In this document: piece after piece, positions 17,905-26,279 of the stretch
How positions within the stretch are numbered: the first letter of the stretch is position 1
How the letters are laid out: each line of letters opens with the position of its first letter
Source of the DNA: Streptomyces xanthochromogenes
GTDB lineage: Bacteria; Actinomycetota; Actinomycetes; Streptomycetales; Streptomycetaceae
Reading direction: 5' to 3'
Length of the DNA stretch: 64,000 nt
Assembly (NCBI RefSeq): GCF_014650455.1
Contig: NZ_BMUZ01000006.1
Span: 372,001 to 436,000 of the forward strand
Notes under the pieces: model-generated
The model's database searches: none
What the model was told of the DNA's origin: nothing
Seen by the model: only the letters and a program-made list of their open reading frames with translations
Translations under genes and position numbers: made by a program

Positions 17905-19188
17905 CTACACGGTGCGCAGGGCGCGTTCGAGGATGGCCGCGCCTTCTTCGGCCTCCGCGACGGTGAGGGTGAGGGGCGGCGCGATGCGCAGCACGCTGGT
18001 GTCGTGGCCGCCGCCCTTGCCGATGAGGAGGCCGCCTTCGCGGGCGGCTTCCAGGACCGCGGCGGCGGCCTCGGGGTTGGCCCGGTCCGTGCCGGGCTGC
18101 ACCAGCTCGATGCCGGCCATCAGCCCTCGGCCGCGCACCTCGCGGACCACGGGGAGCTGGGCGCAGATGGCGCGCAGCCGCTCGATGAGCAGTCCGCCGA
18201 CACGCCGCGCGTTGCCCTGGAGGTCGTGTTCGAGGACGTAGGAGAGGTTGGCGAGGCCCGCGGCCATGGTGACCGGGGAGCCGCCGAAGGTCGAAATGGA
18301 GTTGCTGTCGAGGCAGTTCATGACCTCGGCGCGGGCGACGACGCCGCCGATGGACATGCCGTTGCCGATGCCCTTGGCGAAGGTGAGCAGGTCGGGCGGA
18401 CCGCTCCGGGCGTGCGCCTGCCAGCCCCAGAAGTGGTCGCCGGTGCGGCCCCAGCCGGTCTGCACCTCGTCGGCGATCCACAGGATGCCGTGCCGGTCGA
18501 GGACCTCGCGGAACGCGGCGTACAGGCCGTCGGGCGGCGAAGTGAAGCCGCCGACGCCCTGGATGGGTTCGGCGATCAGGGCGGCCACGTTGCGGGTGTG
18601 GCCGAGGAGGTCTTCGAGGTCGGCGACACAGGCCTCGATGAACTGGCCGTCCCCGAGGTGTGCGTACGGTCCCCGGGAGCGGACGCCGCCATGCACGTAC
18701 AGCGTCTGGAGTGGCGAGAGGCTGGTGGGTGACCAGGCGTGGTTGCCGGTGATGCCCACCGCGCTGAAGGAGCGGCCGTGGTAGCTGTTGCGCATCGCGA
18801 GGATCTGGTTGGAGCCCCGGTGGGCGGTGGCGAGCAGCAGCGCGGTGTCGTTCGCCTCGGTACCGGAGGTGGTGAAGAAGACCCGGGCGTCGGGGATGCC
18901 CGACAACTGGGCGATGCGTTCGGCGAGTTCGACCATCTGCCGGTTGAGGTAGAGGGTCGAGGAGTGGATGATCCGGCCGGCCTGCTCGGCGACGGCCTTG
19001 GTGACCTCGGGCAGCGCGTGGGCCGTCATCGTGGTGAGGATGCCGCCGAAGAAGTCGAGGTACTTGTTGCCGTCGGCGTCCCAGACGTGGCGGCCCTCGC
19101 CGTGGGTGATCTCGATGGGCTGCCGGTAGTAGAGCGCCAGCCAGTCGGGCAGGACGGCCCGGTGGCGGTCGTGGAGGGGGCGGGTCAC
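17905..19188 (-). CDS. Class III aminotransferase, beta-alanine / 3-aminoisobutyrate type
   Basis: A PLP-dependent omega-transaminase of 427 residues. Signs: FFGGILTTMTAHALPE near the N terminus, FFTTSGTEANDTALLLA, NSYHGRS, the cofactor Asp in ILWIADEVQTGWGR and the Schiff-base Lys in LLTFAKGIGNG. The GTG at 19188 overlaps the nitrilase stop as GTGA, so the genes are translationally coupled. In the operon it should transfer the amino group of beta-alanine or 3-aminoisobutyrate, the products of pyrimidine breakdown, to pyruvate or another oxoacid (inference from context). Confidence 0.92.
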   Translation of the reverse strand: MTRPLHDRHRAVLPDWLALYYRQPIEITHGEGRHVWDADGNKYLDFFGGILTTMTAHALPEVTKAVAEQAGRIIHSSTLYLNRQMVELAERIAQLSGIPDARVFFTTSGTEANDTALLLATAHRGSNQILAMRNSYHGRSFSAVGITGNHAWSPTSLSPLQTLYVHGGVRSRGPYAHLGDGQFIEACVADLEDLLGHTRNVAALIAEPIQGVGGFTSPPDGLYAAFREVLDRHGILWIADEVQTGWGRTGDHFWGWQAHARSGPPDLLTFAKGIGNGMSIGGVVARAEVMNCLDSNSISTFGGSPVTMAAGLANLSYVLEHDLQGNARRVGGLLIERLRAICAQLPVVREVRGRGLMAGIELVQPGTDRANPEAAAAVLEAAREGGLLIGKGGGHDTSVLRIAPPLTLTVAEAEEGAAILERALRTV

Positions 19189-20027
19189 GGCTTCACCAGG
19201 CCTTCGTAGGCGTCGGGGCGGCGGTCGCGGTAGAAGGCCCACTGTTGGCGGACCTCCTCGATGAGCCCGAAGTCGAGGTCCCTGACGAGGAGTTCCTCCT
19301 CCTTGTCACTGGCGACCTCGCCGACGAACTGGCCGCGCGGGTCGACGAAGTAGCTGGTGCCGTAGAAGTCGTTGTCGCCGTACTCCTCGATGCCGACGCG
19401 GTTGATCGCGGCGACGAAGTACTCGTTGGCGACGGCGGAGGCGGGCTGCTCCAGCTGCCACAGGTACCCGGAGAGTCCGCGCGAGGTGGCGGAGGGGTTG
19501 TAGACCAACTGGGCTCCGTTGAGGCCGAGTTGACGCCAGCCCTCCGGGAAGTGGCGGTCGTAGCAGATGTACACGCCGACCTTGCCGACGGCCGTGTCGA
19601 AGACCGGCCAGCCGAGGTTGCCCGGTTTGAAGTAGTACTTCTCCCAGAAGCCCTTGACCTGGGGGATGTGGTGCTTGCGGTACTTGCCGAGATAGCTGCC
19701 GTCGGCGTCGATGACGGCGGCGGTGTTGTAGTAGAAGCCCTCGCCCTCGATCTCGAAGACCGGGACGACGACGACCATCCCGGTCTCCCGGGCGAGCTCC
19801 TTCATCCGGGTGACGGTCGGCCCGTCCGGTACGGGCTCGGCCCACCGGTAGTGCTCGGCCTCCTGCACCTGGCAGAAGTAGGGGGCGTTGAACACCTCCT
19901 GGAAGCCGATGATCTTCGCACCCTGCCGGGCGGCCTCGCGGGCGTGTTCCTCATGCTTGGCGATCATGGATTCGGTGTCGCCGGTCCAGGTCGCCTGAAC
20001 CAGTGCGGCGCGCACGACATTGGCCAT
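19185..20027 (-). CDS. Carbon-nitrogen hydrolase, probable beta-ureidopropionase
   Basis: Hydrolyses N-carbamoyl-beta-alanine to beta-alanine, CO2 and ammonia, the last step of reductive pyrimidine breakdown. The 280-residue nitrilase-fold protein shows the catalytic Glu in IGFQEVFNAPYF, Lys in YRKHHIPQ and Cys in VGVYICYDRHFPE. The YKRKHH-type and FNAPYF segments are characteristic of ureidopropionases. The ATG at 20027 follows GAAGGAG. It is the first gene of the leftward operon and lies downstream of the 20062-20089 operator. Confidence 0.93.
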   Translation of the reverse strand: MANVVRAALVQATWTGDTESMIAKHEEHAREAARQGAKIIGFQEVFNAPYFCQVQEAEHYRWAEPVPDGPTVTRMKELARETGMVVVVPVFEIEGEGFYYNTAAVIDADGSYLGKYRKHHIPQVKGFWEKYYFKPGNLGWPVFDTAVGKVGVYICYDRHFPEGWRQLGLNGAQLVYNPSATSRGLSGYLWQLEQPASAVANEYFVAAINRVGIEEYGDNDFYGTSYFVDPRGQFVGEVASDKEEELLVRDLDFGLIEEVRQQWAFYRDRRPDAYEGLVKP

Positions 20028-20061
20028 GAGCTGCTCCTTCGACGGGTCGTCAGCCAGCCAA

Positions 20062-20089
20062 ATCCACACGCGTAGATCCGCGTGTGGAT
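20062..20089. promoter_or_regulatory. Perfect 11-bp inverted repeat ahead of the pyrimidine-catabolic operon
   Basis: ATCCACACGCG (20062-20072) and CGCGTGTGGAT (20079-20089) flank TAGATC, 34 bp upstream of the first gene. The length and symmetry suit a dimeric repressor, for example GntR- or LacI-like. No regulator gene is in the operon. Confidence 0.7.
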
Positions 20090-20162
20090 GAGACCGTAAG
20101 GCGCGTTACGCACCGTGGCAAGACCATCGCAGCTTCGGCGAGGCTAATTGCGGCGCCACAGG

Positions 20163-20702
20163 TCAACCCGGGGTGGACGTGCCCCCGACAGCTGACGCGG
20201 CGTCACCTCGCGCGCGGCTCGGGCCCGGAAGGCGCCCCCAGTTGCCACGCCGGGCATGACGCAGCAGTACCGGGTCCTCGCCGACCACGACGGGGTGGCC
20301 GACCTCGGCGAGCAGCGGCAGGTCCGCCGCCTCGTCCGCGTACGCATAGCAGCGCCTGGCCCGGATGCCGTGCTCGCGCAGCAGGGCGCGGGCCGCGTAC
20401 CCCTTGCCCTGGCCGACCATGGGGGCCCCGGGGCGGGAGCAGAGCACGGCGTCGGGGGCGAGCTGGCGGACGATCGGCGCAAGGTCGGCGACGCCGGCGA
20501 GGGCGACGAGCACCACGAGGTGCCCGAGCGCCGCATGGGCGTGCAGCGCGGCGAGGACCGGCGGGTGCCAGAGCCGGCCGAGCGGCCCGGAGAGGCCGGC
20601 CAGGCCCGGCACGGCGAGCAGGGTGCCCTCCACGTCGAAGAAGGCGGCGGCGCTGGGCCGGCGCGGGCGGTCGTCTGGCCGGGTGCGGCGGGTCGTGTCC
20701 AT
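20163..20702 (-). CDS. HAD-superfamily phosphatase-like protein
   Basis: A 179-residue HAD-fold protein of the phosphoserine-phosphatase branch. Motif I reads FFDVEGTLL, so the second acidic residue of D-x-D is Glu; motif III Lys lies in GQGKGYAARALL and motif IV in AYADEAADLPLL. The cap is very small. The Glu variant occurs in other actinomycete members and need not abolish activity. Starts at 20738 or 20702 are possible; the latter avoids an unlikely Arg/Trp leader. A 17-bp palindrome lies 46 bp upstream of the start. The substrate is unknown. Confidence 0.75.
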   Translation of the reverse strand: MDTTRRTRPDDRPRRPSAAAFFDVEGTLLAVPGLAGLSGPLGRLWHPPVLAALHAHAALGHLVVLVALAGVADLAPIVRQLAPDAVLCSRPGAPMVGQGKGYAARALLREHGIRARRCYAYADEAADLPLLAEVGHPVVVGEDPVLLRHARRGNWGRLPGPSRARGDAASAVGGTSTPG

Positions 20703-20747
20703 TGTCCGGGACCATGCCCAGCCCGCCCGGCGCCTCAATCCCCAATC

Positions 20748-20764
20748 TTCAACGTTCTGTTGAA
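20748..20764. promoter_or_regulatory. 17-bp palindrome TTCAAC-N5-GTTGAA
   Basis: Identical at 16 of 17 bases to the palindrome at 61202-61218. It lies between the alginate-lyase-like stop and the HAD start, so it could control the HAD gene. That a regulator shared with the allantoin genes binds here is inference. Confidence 0.55.
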
Positions 20765-20775
20765 TCCGGCCGGAA

Positions 20776-22026
20776 TCACACGGGTGTGCCCGGATTCTGC
20801 GCGTGGGTCAGCGTCTCCCAGGCGACGAAGAGGTCGTCGGTGCCGGCCGGGCGCTGCTGCTCCGCCAGCCTCCGCGTCCGGGGCAGCGACATGTGCAGCC
20901 GGTTCTGGAGGTGGTTGAGCAGCACCTCCACGTCCGGGCCCATGGACCGCTCGACCTTGCCGGCGCACAGCCAGCTCGGCGGCGGCTCGCCCAGCTGGTA
21001 GCGGGCGTGGAACTCCGCCGCCGCCTTCAGGCGCTCGGCCGTCGGACCGTACAGGTCGACGCCCTGCTGCCAGGCCGTCTCCGCGATGTGGGCGGAGGCG
21101 GCGAGCGAGTACCCGATGTGCATGAAGTTGCGGCAGGTCTCCTGGCCGAGCCCGTCCGCGTAGGTGCGCTGGCCGAACCAGTACGTCGCCAGCTTGTCCG
21201 GGGTGTCCATCGAACCGCCGGGCGGCGGCTTGGGCAGCTTGCCGTCGGACGTGAGGTAGAAGTAGGCGGGCACCCGCGCGCGGTAGCGGTCCAGGGCGTC
21301 CTTGAAGATCTGGTGGTCCTCGACGAACACGGCGATGCCGATGGCCGCGTCCGTCATCGCCAGTTCCCAATTCCCGTTGTAGTCCGGGACCTTGGCGGTC
21401 ACCGCCGGCAGATACGCCTTGCGCAGCATCCACTTGAAGCGCTGCACGGCCGGGGCCTGCCACCGCGGGTAGCCCGCGTGCACGATGTCGGCGGCCCGGG
21501 CCCAGGTGGAGCCGGCCCAGGCGGTCTGGAGGTCGGCGTTGCCCTCGGTGTGCTGCTTCATCACCTGCGCCCAGCCGTCCATGATCTCGACGGCCTTCCT
21601 GGCGTGCGCCTCGTCTCCGTTGACCGACCACAGGAGCGCCTGGGTGTAGGCGGCGATGGCGTCCTCGCGCTCGGCGAGACAGGCGGGCGGCCCCGCGTTC
21701 GGCGGGCAGGGCACGACCGCCGCGGGGTGCGGCACGTAGCGCAGCGAGCCGTAGCGGCTGGCCCGCATCTTCTCGTACGCCGAGCTCCACGGCTCCTGCC
21801 CGGCCCGCACCTTCTGCCGCACGGTGTCGAGCTGGCCCCGCCCGACGACGACGCCGGGATGGTGGAACACCAGCGTCGCGGGGTCCGCCTGCCCGGCGGC
21901 GGAGGCGGCCGAGGCGTGCGGGTCGGGGGCGCAGGCCGCGAGCAGCGCGAGCGCGCCGAGGGCCAGGGCGGCGGCCGCCCGCAGCGGACGGCGGAGCCGG
22001 CGGGGGGACTGAGACGGATTGACCAC
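20776..22026 (-). CDS. Alginate-lyase-family secreted lipoprotein
   Basis: An exported protein of about 416 residues with a basic start, a hydrophobic stretch and lipobox LLAAC near residue 30, so it is likely tethered outside the membrane. The body is an alpha-helical (alpha/alpha-barrel) fold; the pattern NGNWELAMTDAAIGIAVF near residue 220 and HIGYSLAASAHIAETAW resemble the alginate/heparinase-type lyase family. It should cleave an uronic-acid polysaccharide by beta-elimination, although alginate itself is unproven. The GTG at 22026 is chosen because it begins a compact signal peptide; a longer reading to 22149 is open. Confidence 0.8.
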   Translation of the reverse strand: MVNPSQSPRRLRRPLRAAAALALGALALLAACAPDPHASAASAAGQADPATLVFHHPGVVVGRGQLDTVRQKVRAGQEPWSSAYEKMRASRYGSLRYVPHPAAVVPCPPNAGPPACLAEREDAIAAYTQALLWSVNGDEAHARKAVEIMDGWAQVMKQHTEGNADLQTAWAGSTWARAADIVHAGYPRWQAPAVQRFKWMLRKAYLPAVTAKVPDYNGNWELAMTDAAIGIAVFVEDHQIFKDALDRYRARVPAYFYLTSDGKLPKPPPGGSMDTPDKLATYWFGQRTYADGLGQETCRNFMHIGYSLAASAHIAETAWQQGVDLYGPTAERLKAAAEFHARYQLGEPPPSWLCAGKVERSMGPDVEVLLNHLQNRLHMSLPRTRRLAEQQRPAGTDDLFVAWETLTHAQNPGTPV

Positions 22027-22111
22027 GCTCCCACGGTCGCCCGGGGCACGCGCCGCTGCAGGATCTGTTGCGCCGAACAGGCTGGTCGCTCCCCCGCGGG
22101 CGGGCGGGGTC

Positions 22112-22336
22112 TCAGCCGACGGGGTCCGCCGGGCCGCGGACGGACACATGACCGAGCTCCACCGGGTCCTGTCCGGGCGACCGGTCGTCGAGCAGGGCGT
22201 GGAGCCGGGGCGGCCGGATCTGCTCGTCGGTGCGCCGCGGCTCCTCCGGGTCCAGGTGCACGGCGGCGGGCCCGGTCCCCGGTCGGCCCGGCCGGTCTCC
22301 TCGCGGCGGGCGCGGGCGCGTCGTCGCCGGGCTCAT
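22112..22336 (-). CDS. Small hypothetical protein coupled to the XRE regulator
   Basis: 74 codons opening with an ATG that overlaps the regulator's stop as ATGA. Codon third positions are G/C throughout, as in real genes here. The product is Pro/Arg-rich at its start and acidic later (HLDPEEPRRTDEQIRPPRL). I recognise no domain. It may be a real co-translated partner or a chance open frame; a signal-free, probably cytosolic product. Confidence 0.45.
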   Translation of the reverse strand: MSPATTRPRPPRGDRPGRPGTGPAAVHLDPEEPRRTDEQIRPPRLHALLDDRSPGQDPVELGHVSVRGPADPVG

Positions 22337-22593
22337 GCGGCGACCGCCGGGGGCAGCGCGCAGGTGGTCACGATCTCGTCCATCGACAGGCCGAGGACCG
22401 AGGCGAGGGCAGCCACGGTGAAGAAGGCCGGGGTGGGCGCGCGGCCCGTCTCGATCTTGCGGAGGGTCTCGGCGGAGAGGCCCGCCGCCGCCGCGATCTC
22501 CGTCATGCTGCGGTCCCCGCGCGCCGAACGCAGCAGCCGGCCGAGCCGCTCGCCTCGTTCACGCTCCGCGGGGGTGAGTGGGGTGCGGACCAT
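22333..22593 (-). CDS. XRE-family helix-turn-helix regulator
   Basis: An 86-residue DNA-binding protein made almost only of a Cro/CI helix-turn-helix: RSMTEIAAAAGLSAETLRKIETG (about 29-51) followed by FFTVAALASVLGLSMDEIV. There is no effector domain. It is likely a small transcriptional regulator, target unknown. A TAGACT -10 box 7 bases before the ATG and no ribosome-binding site indicate leaderless transcription. Confidence 0.85.
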   Translation of the reverse strand: MVRTPLTPAERERGERLGRLLRSARGDRSMTEIAAAAGLSAETLRKIETGRAPTPAFFTVAALASVLGLSMDEIVTTCALPPAVAA

Positions 22594-22600
22594 GCGGCCG

Positions 22601-22606
22601 AGTCTA
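22601..22606 (-). promoter_or_regulatory. -10 box TAGACT, candidate leaderless promoter of the XRE gene
   Basis: On the minus strand TAGACT lies 7 bases before the ATG at 22593, with no Shine-Dalgarno sequence. Confidence 0.55.
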
Positions 22607-22742
22607 GCGCCGGGGCCGGGGGCGACGGCCAGGAGTGGCGTTCCCCCGGACGCCGAGCACGGTGAGCGGGCCCGGGACCGCGCACGCCGAGCGCGCGGAC
22701 CCCGCGTCCTCGCCCTGCCGTAGCGGGGCGGTGGCGTCGGCG

Positions 22743-23462
22743 TCAGTCGGCGGCCACGAACCGCTTGGCCAGTTCCTGGCCCAGGGCCACGGCCTCTTCG
22801 TGGCTCTCGATCGGCTCGGCCCGGGAGTTCTGGAACAGGATGTAGGTGACGCCGGATTCGGCACCGCCCGTCTTCGGGCTGGGGTCCATCCCGAGCGCCT
22901 TGGCGGTGGCGTACGACGCCTCGCCGATGACGGCGCTGGGGCCCGTGTCGCCGACGACCGCGTACTCGACCCGGCTGCCGTAGACGACGGCGACCACACC
23001 TCCGCCCTTGATGCCGGACGCGCTGTAGTTCCAGAGCGGGCCCGCGTTCGGGACCACCACGTACGACACCTTCTCGGCGCTGAGGGGCTTGTCGTTCGAC
23101 TGGTGGAAGCGGGTGTCGGGCTGGAACCACGGGTCCGTCGCCCTGTTGCAGGCGGTCGTGGCCTGGCCGTCGCAGTCGACGTCCAGGTCGGCCTGCCAGT
23201 ACACCGCGCCGTTCCTGCCGCAGACGGGGACGGTGGCCTCGGCCTTGGGGTCCGTGCGGTACTTGCCGTGGGAGATCTGGGCGCAGGTCTGCACCTTGGC
23301 GAGCAGGTCGGCCGCGCCGACCGGCCCCGCGGCCGACCGGCCGGACGCGTCCGCGGAGCGGCCGGCCGGCGCGGTGGCGGGCTGTGCGGTCGCCGGGAGG
23401 GCGACGGCGCAGAGCAGGGCGGCGCCGGATGCCGCGGCGAGGGCGAGCGTTCTGGAGCGCAC
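22743..23462 (-). CDS. Secreted chitosanase, glycoside hydrolase family 75
   Basis: An exported 239-residue enzyme that should hydrolyse chitosan. A signal peptide ends at about residue 27 (ALPATAQPA). The core holds VYWQADLDVDCDGQATTAC, matching the ADMDIDCDG signature of fungal-type GH75 chitosanases that contains the proposed catalytic Asp, and then a Gly-rich VVAVVYGSRVEYAVVGD strand with the second acidic residue region. Streptomyces commonly carries such genes. It is transcribed alone from an ATG at 23462, next to the gamma-glutamyltransferase gene and separated from it by a hairpin. Confidence 0.85.
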   Translation of the reverse strand: MRSRTLALAAASGAALLCAVALPATAQPATAPAGRSADASGRSAAGPVGAADLLAKVQTCAQISHGKYRTDPKAEATVPVCGRNGAVYWQADLDVDCDGQATTACNRATDPWFQPDTRFHQSNDKPLSAEKVSYVVVPNAGPLWNYSASGIKGGGVVAVVYGSRVEYAVVGDTGPSAVIGEASYATAKALGMDPSPKTGGAESGVTYILFQNSRAEPIESHEEAVALGQELAKRFVAAD

Positions 23463-23552
23463 GAAAGAACCCTTCTGTCAGGAAAGCGTCCTTACCCGTT
23501 GTGCGACCGATCCGATCTTCGGCCCGCAGCACCGCGGCCCCGCCCACGACAA

Positions 23553-23596
23553 GAGGCCCGTGGCTCCCGGCCGTTCAGGTCGGGGCCACGGGCCTC
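23553..23596. terminator. Hairpin terminator after the gamma-glutamyltransferase gene
   Basis: GAGGCCCGTGGC (23553-23564) pairs perfectly with GCCACGGGCCTC (23585-23596), 20 bp past the gamma-glutamyltransferase stop, with partly paired bases inside the loop. Confidence 0.8.
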
Positions 23597-23616
23597 AGGG
23601 GCGGCTTCAGCCGCGG

Positions 23617-25431
23617 CTACCGCTTTCCACTCGGATGGACCACGAGCGCCGAGCCGCCGCCGCGCCGCACCGTCTCGGCCGCCGCGAGCCAGCGCCCGTC
23701 GGGCAGTCGCTGCACTCCGGTCGCCGCCCCGATCTCCGGGTTCAGCGAGAACGAGTGGCCGAGCGCTTCCAATCGGGCCCTCAACGGGCTGTTGTAGAGC
23801 GCCGGTTCGAGCTCCGTCTGCGCCGCGTTGCGCTGGCTCGCGCGCGGCGCCGCGATCGCGGCGACCAGCGGCATGCCCCGGTCCAGGTGGTTGACCAGGG
23901 TCTGCAGCACGGTGGTGATGATGGTCGCGCCGCCCGGCGAGCCGAGCGCGAGGACCGGCTTGCCGTGCCCGTCGAGCACGATCGTCGGCGAGATGGACGA
24001 GCGCGGACGCTTGCCCGGACCGGGCAGGTTCGGGTCGTGGACGGCCGGGTTGGCCGGAGCGAAGGAGAAGTCGGTCAGTTCGTTGTTGAGCAGGAATCCC
24101 CGGCCGGGCACGGTGATCGCGCTGCCGCCGGTCTGCTCGATGGTGAGGGTGTACGCGACGACGTTGCCCCACTTGTCGGCGACGGTCAGATGCGTGGTGT
24201 TGTCGCCCTCGTACGTGGTCGGGGACGCGGCGCCCGATGTCCTGCACGCCTGCGGATCGCTGGGGTCACCGGGCGCGAGCGGGCTGGTCAGGGCCGTGTC
24301 GTCCTTGATCAGGCAGGCCCGCGAGTCGGCGAACCGCTGCGAGAGCAGCCCTTGGGTGGGGACCTTCTCGAAGGCCGGGTCACCGACCCAACGGCCCCGG
24401 TCGGCGAACGCGATCCGGCTGGCCTCGATGTAGTGGTGCAGGTACTGGACGTCCGAGGCCTTCGACAGGTCGGTCCGCTCCAGGATGTTGAGCGCCTCGC
24501 CGACGGTGGTGCCGCCGGAGCTGGAGGGAGGCATGCCGTAGACGTCGAGGCCGCGGTAGCCGACCTTGGTGGGCGCCCGGAACGTCGCCCGGTAGGCGCG
24601 CAGGTCCTGCCGGGTCAGATCGCCGCTGCGCACCTTGCGGGTCGACTTGGGGTCGACGGGGGGCTTGCGCACGGTACGGACGATGTCCGCGCCGAGGTCG
24701 CCGCGGTAGACGGCGTCGACGCCCTTGCGCCCCAACTCCTCGTACGTGCGCGCCAGATCGGGGTTCTTGAAGGTGGAGCCGACCTCCGGCAGCCGACCAC
24801 CCGGCAGGAACAGCTTGGCCGTGTCGGGGAAGTCGGCGAACCGGGCCTGGTTGTCCTTGGTCTGCGAGCGGAAGGTGTCGTCGACGGTGAACCCGCCCCG
24901 CGCGAGCCGTTCGGCCGGCTTGAGGAGCGTGCCGAGCGACTTGCTTCCCCAGGCGTCCAGGGCCCGGTCCCAGGTGGCGGCGGTGCCCGGGGTGCCGATG
25001 CTGAGCCCGCTGGTCACGGCGTCCGCGAAGGGGAGCGGCTTGCCGTTCTCCAGGAACAGCGAGGAGGTGGCGGAGGCGGGCGCGGTCTCGCGGCCGTCGA
25101 GGGTGTGCACCGAGCGGGAGGCCGCGTCGTAGTAGACGAAGTAGCCGCCTCCGCCGATGCCGGAGGAGTACGGCTCGGTGACGCCGAGGGCCGCGGCGGT
25201 GGCGACGGCCGCGTCGACCGCGTTGCCGCCGTTCTTGAGCACCTCCAGGCCGGCGGCGGACGCGTCGGCGTCCACGCTCGACACCGCTCCCCCGTAGCCG
25301 ACCGCCTCCGGCACCTTGGCGGGGGTGCGGCCGGGGGGCGCGGCCGTCGTGGGCGGGGCGGCCGCGACCGAGGCCGCCACCGCGGCCGCCGCGGCGAGGA
25401 GGGACAGGGTGCGGACTGCAGGACGACGCAT
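23617..25431 (-). CDS. ggt: Gamma-glutamyltransferase (secreted)
   Basis: Cleaves gamma-glutamyl bonds of glutathione and related peptides outside the cell. The 604-residue precursor starts with a signal peptide (hydrophobic up to TAAPP at about 33). It should cut itself before the nucleophile Thr in GDNTTHLTV near residue 414, leaving large and small subunits. Other signs are GGNAVDAAVATAAALGV (about 65) and SGIGGGGYFVYYD, then GSAITVPGRGFLLNNELTDF and GSPGGATIITTV in the small subunit. The ATG at 25431 follows GGGAGG. Mycothiol is the main thiol in actinomycetes, so its true substrate is uncertain. Confidence 0.95.
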   Translation of the reverse strand: MRRPAVRTLSLLAAAAAVAASVAAAPPTTAAPPGRTPAKVPEAVGYGGAVSSVDADASAAGLEVLKNGGNAVDAAVATAAALGVTEPYSSGIGGGGYFVYYDAASRSVHTLDGRETAPASATSSLFLENGKPLPFADAVTSGLSIGTPGTAATWDRALDAWGSKSLGTLLKPAERLARGGFTVDDTFRSQTKDNQARFADFPDTAKLFLPGGRLPEVGSTFKNPDLARTYEELGRKGVDAVYRGDLGADIVRTVRKPPVDPKSTRKVRSGDLTRQDLRAYRATFRAPTKVGYRGLDVYGMPPSSSGGTTVGEALNILERTDLSKASDVQYLHHYIEASRIAFADRGRWVGDPAFEKVPTQGLLSQRFADSRACLIKDDTALTSPLAPGDPSDPQACRTSGAASPTTYEGDNTTHLTVADKWGNVVAYTLTIEQTGGSAITVPGRGFLLNNELTDFSFAPANPAVHDPNLPGPGKRPRSSISPTIVLDGHGKPVLALGSPGGATIITTVLQTLVNHLDRGMPLVAAIAAPRASQRNAAQTELEPALYNSPLRARLEALGHSFSLNPEIGAATGVQRLPDGRWLAAAETVRRGGGSALVVHPSGKR

Positions 25432-25521
25432 GCATACCTCCCATTGGCGAACGTCCGCGCAGCGTAGCGTCGGCCCGCGGGTGACGTCATGAGCACGTCG
25501 AACAGAGGGGCGAACTCCCGC

Positions 25522-25527
25522 TAGCAT
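25522..25527 (+). promoter_or_regulatory. -10 box TAGCAT, candidate leaderless promoter
   Basis: TAGCAT is 8 bases before the ATG at 25536 and no ribosome-binding site is present. Confidence 0.5.
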
Positions 25528-25535
25528 GCGCGGCC

Positions 25536-26279
25536 ATGAATGACGACGTACGCAACATCGTGCTCGGTGTGGTGGCCGCGGGCATCAGCGCCGCCTTCGG
25601 CTGGCTCGGCCGCACCCAGCTCTGGAGACGCGCGCTCCGCCGCAAGCAGGAGTTCTTCGGGCTGCCCGGCGGTTCGGAGTGCCTGCTCGTCGTGAACCGC
25701 GAGGCCGGGCTCGACGGGGCCGTGCACCGCTACGACGTGTTCGCCCTGCTCGAACTCTCCTCGCTCATCAAGGACTGCGGGGCGCACGCGCAGATCATCC
25801 AGGGTGAACTCGCCCAGCAGGGCTTCGGCGAACGCACCGAGTTCTGCGTCGGGGGCCCGTACTCGAACCGCCGCACCGCGGCCCATCTCGCCTCGCTGCT
25901 GCCCGGCGTGAAGGTCGACGTGGACACCGAACCGGGCCCGCACCGCGGCTCCTTCCAGATCGGCGCCGAGCGCTACACCATGGACCGGGGTGTCGCGGAA
26001 TACGTGATCCTCGCCCGGATCACGGTGGGCCAGGACGCCCGGCCGGTGTTCCTCTTCTGCGGCCAGCGCGCCATCAACAACCAGGCCGCCACCCGTTATC
26101 TCGCGCGCAACCAGGCCCAGTTGACCCGAAAGCACGGCAACCGGTCGTTCTGTCTGCTCCTCAAGGTCGTCAACTCCCAGGCCTACGGCCCCGATGTCGT
26201 CGAGCTCGTCGCCGATGTGACCCGGGCCGCCCAGGAGCCGGTCCCGGCGGTCCGCACCTCGCACCGGGCGACCGGCTAA
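25536..26279 (+). CDS. Membrane-anchored protein of unknown function
   Basis: 247 residues with one N-terminal membrane helix (about 7-27) and a soluble domain. I do not recognise the fold. Noticeable features are FFGLPGGSECLLVV, a repeated alternation of strands and helices, FCVGGPYSNRRTAAHLASLL and a parallel later segment VFLFCGQRAINNQAATRYLA, each with Gly, then Asn, then Arg or Thr. These could be nucleotide- or sugar-binding turns in a Rossmann-like domain (speculation). The stop overlaps that of the convergent P450 gene. The start is a leaderless ATG. Confidence 0.75.
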   Translation: MNDDVRNIVLGVVAAGISAAFGWLGRTQLWRRALRRKQEFFGLPGGSECLLVVNREAGLDGAVHRYDVFALLELSSLIKDCGAHAQIIQGELAQQGFGERTEFCVGGPYSNRRTAAHLASLLPGVKVDVDTEPGPHRGSFQIGAERYTMDRGVAEYVILARITVGQDARPVFLFCGQRAINNQAATRYLARNQAQLTRKHGNRSFCLLLKVVNSQAYGPDVVELVADVTRAAQEPVPAVRTSHRATG

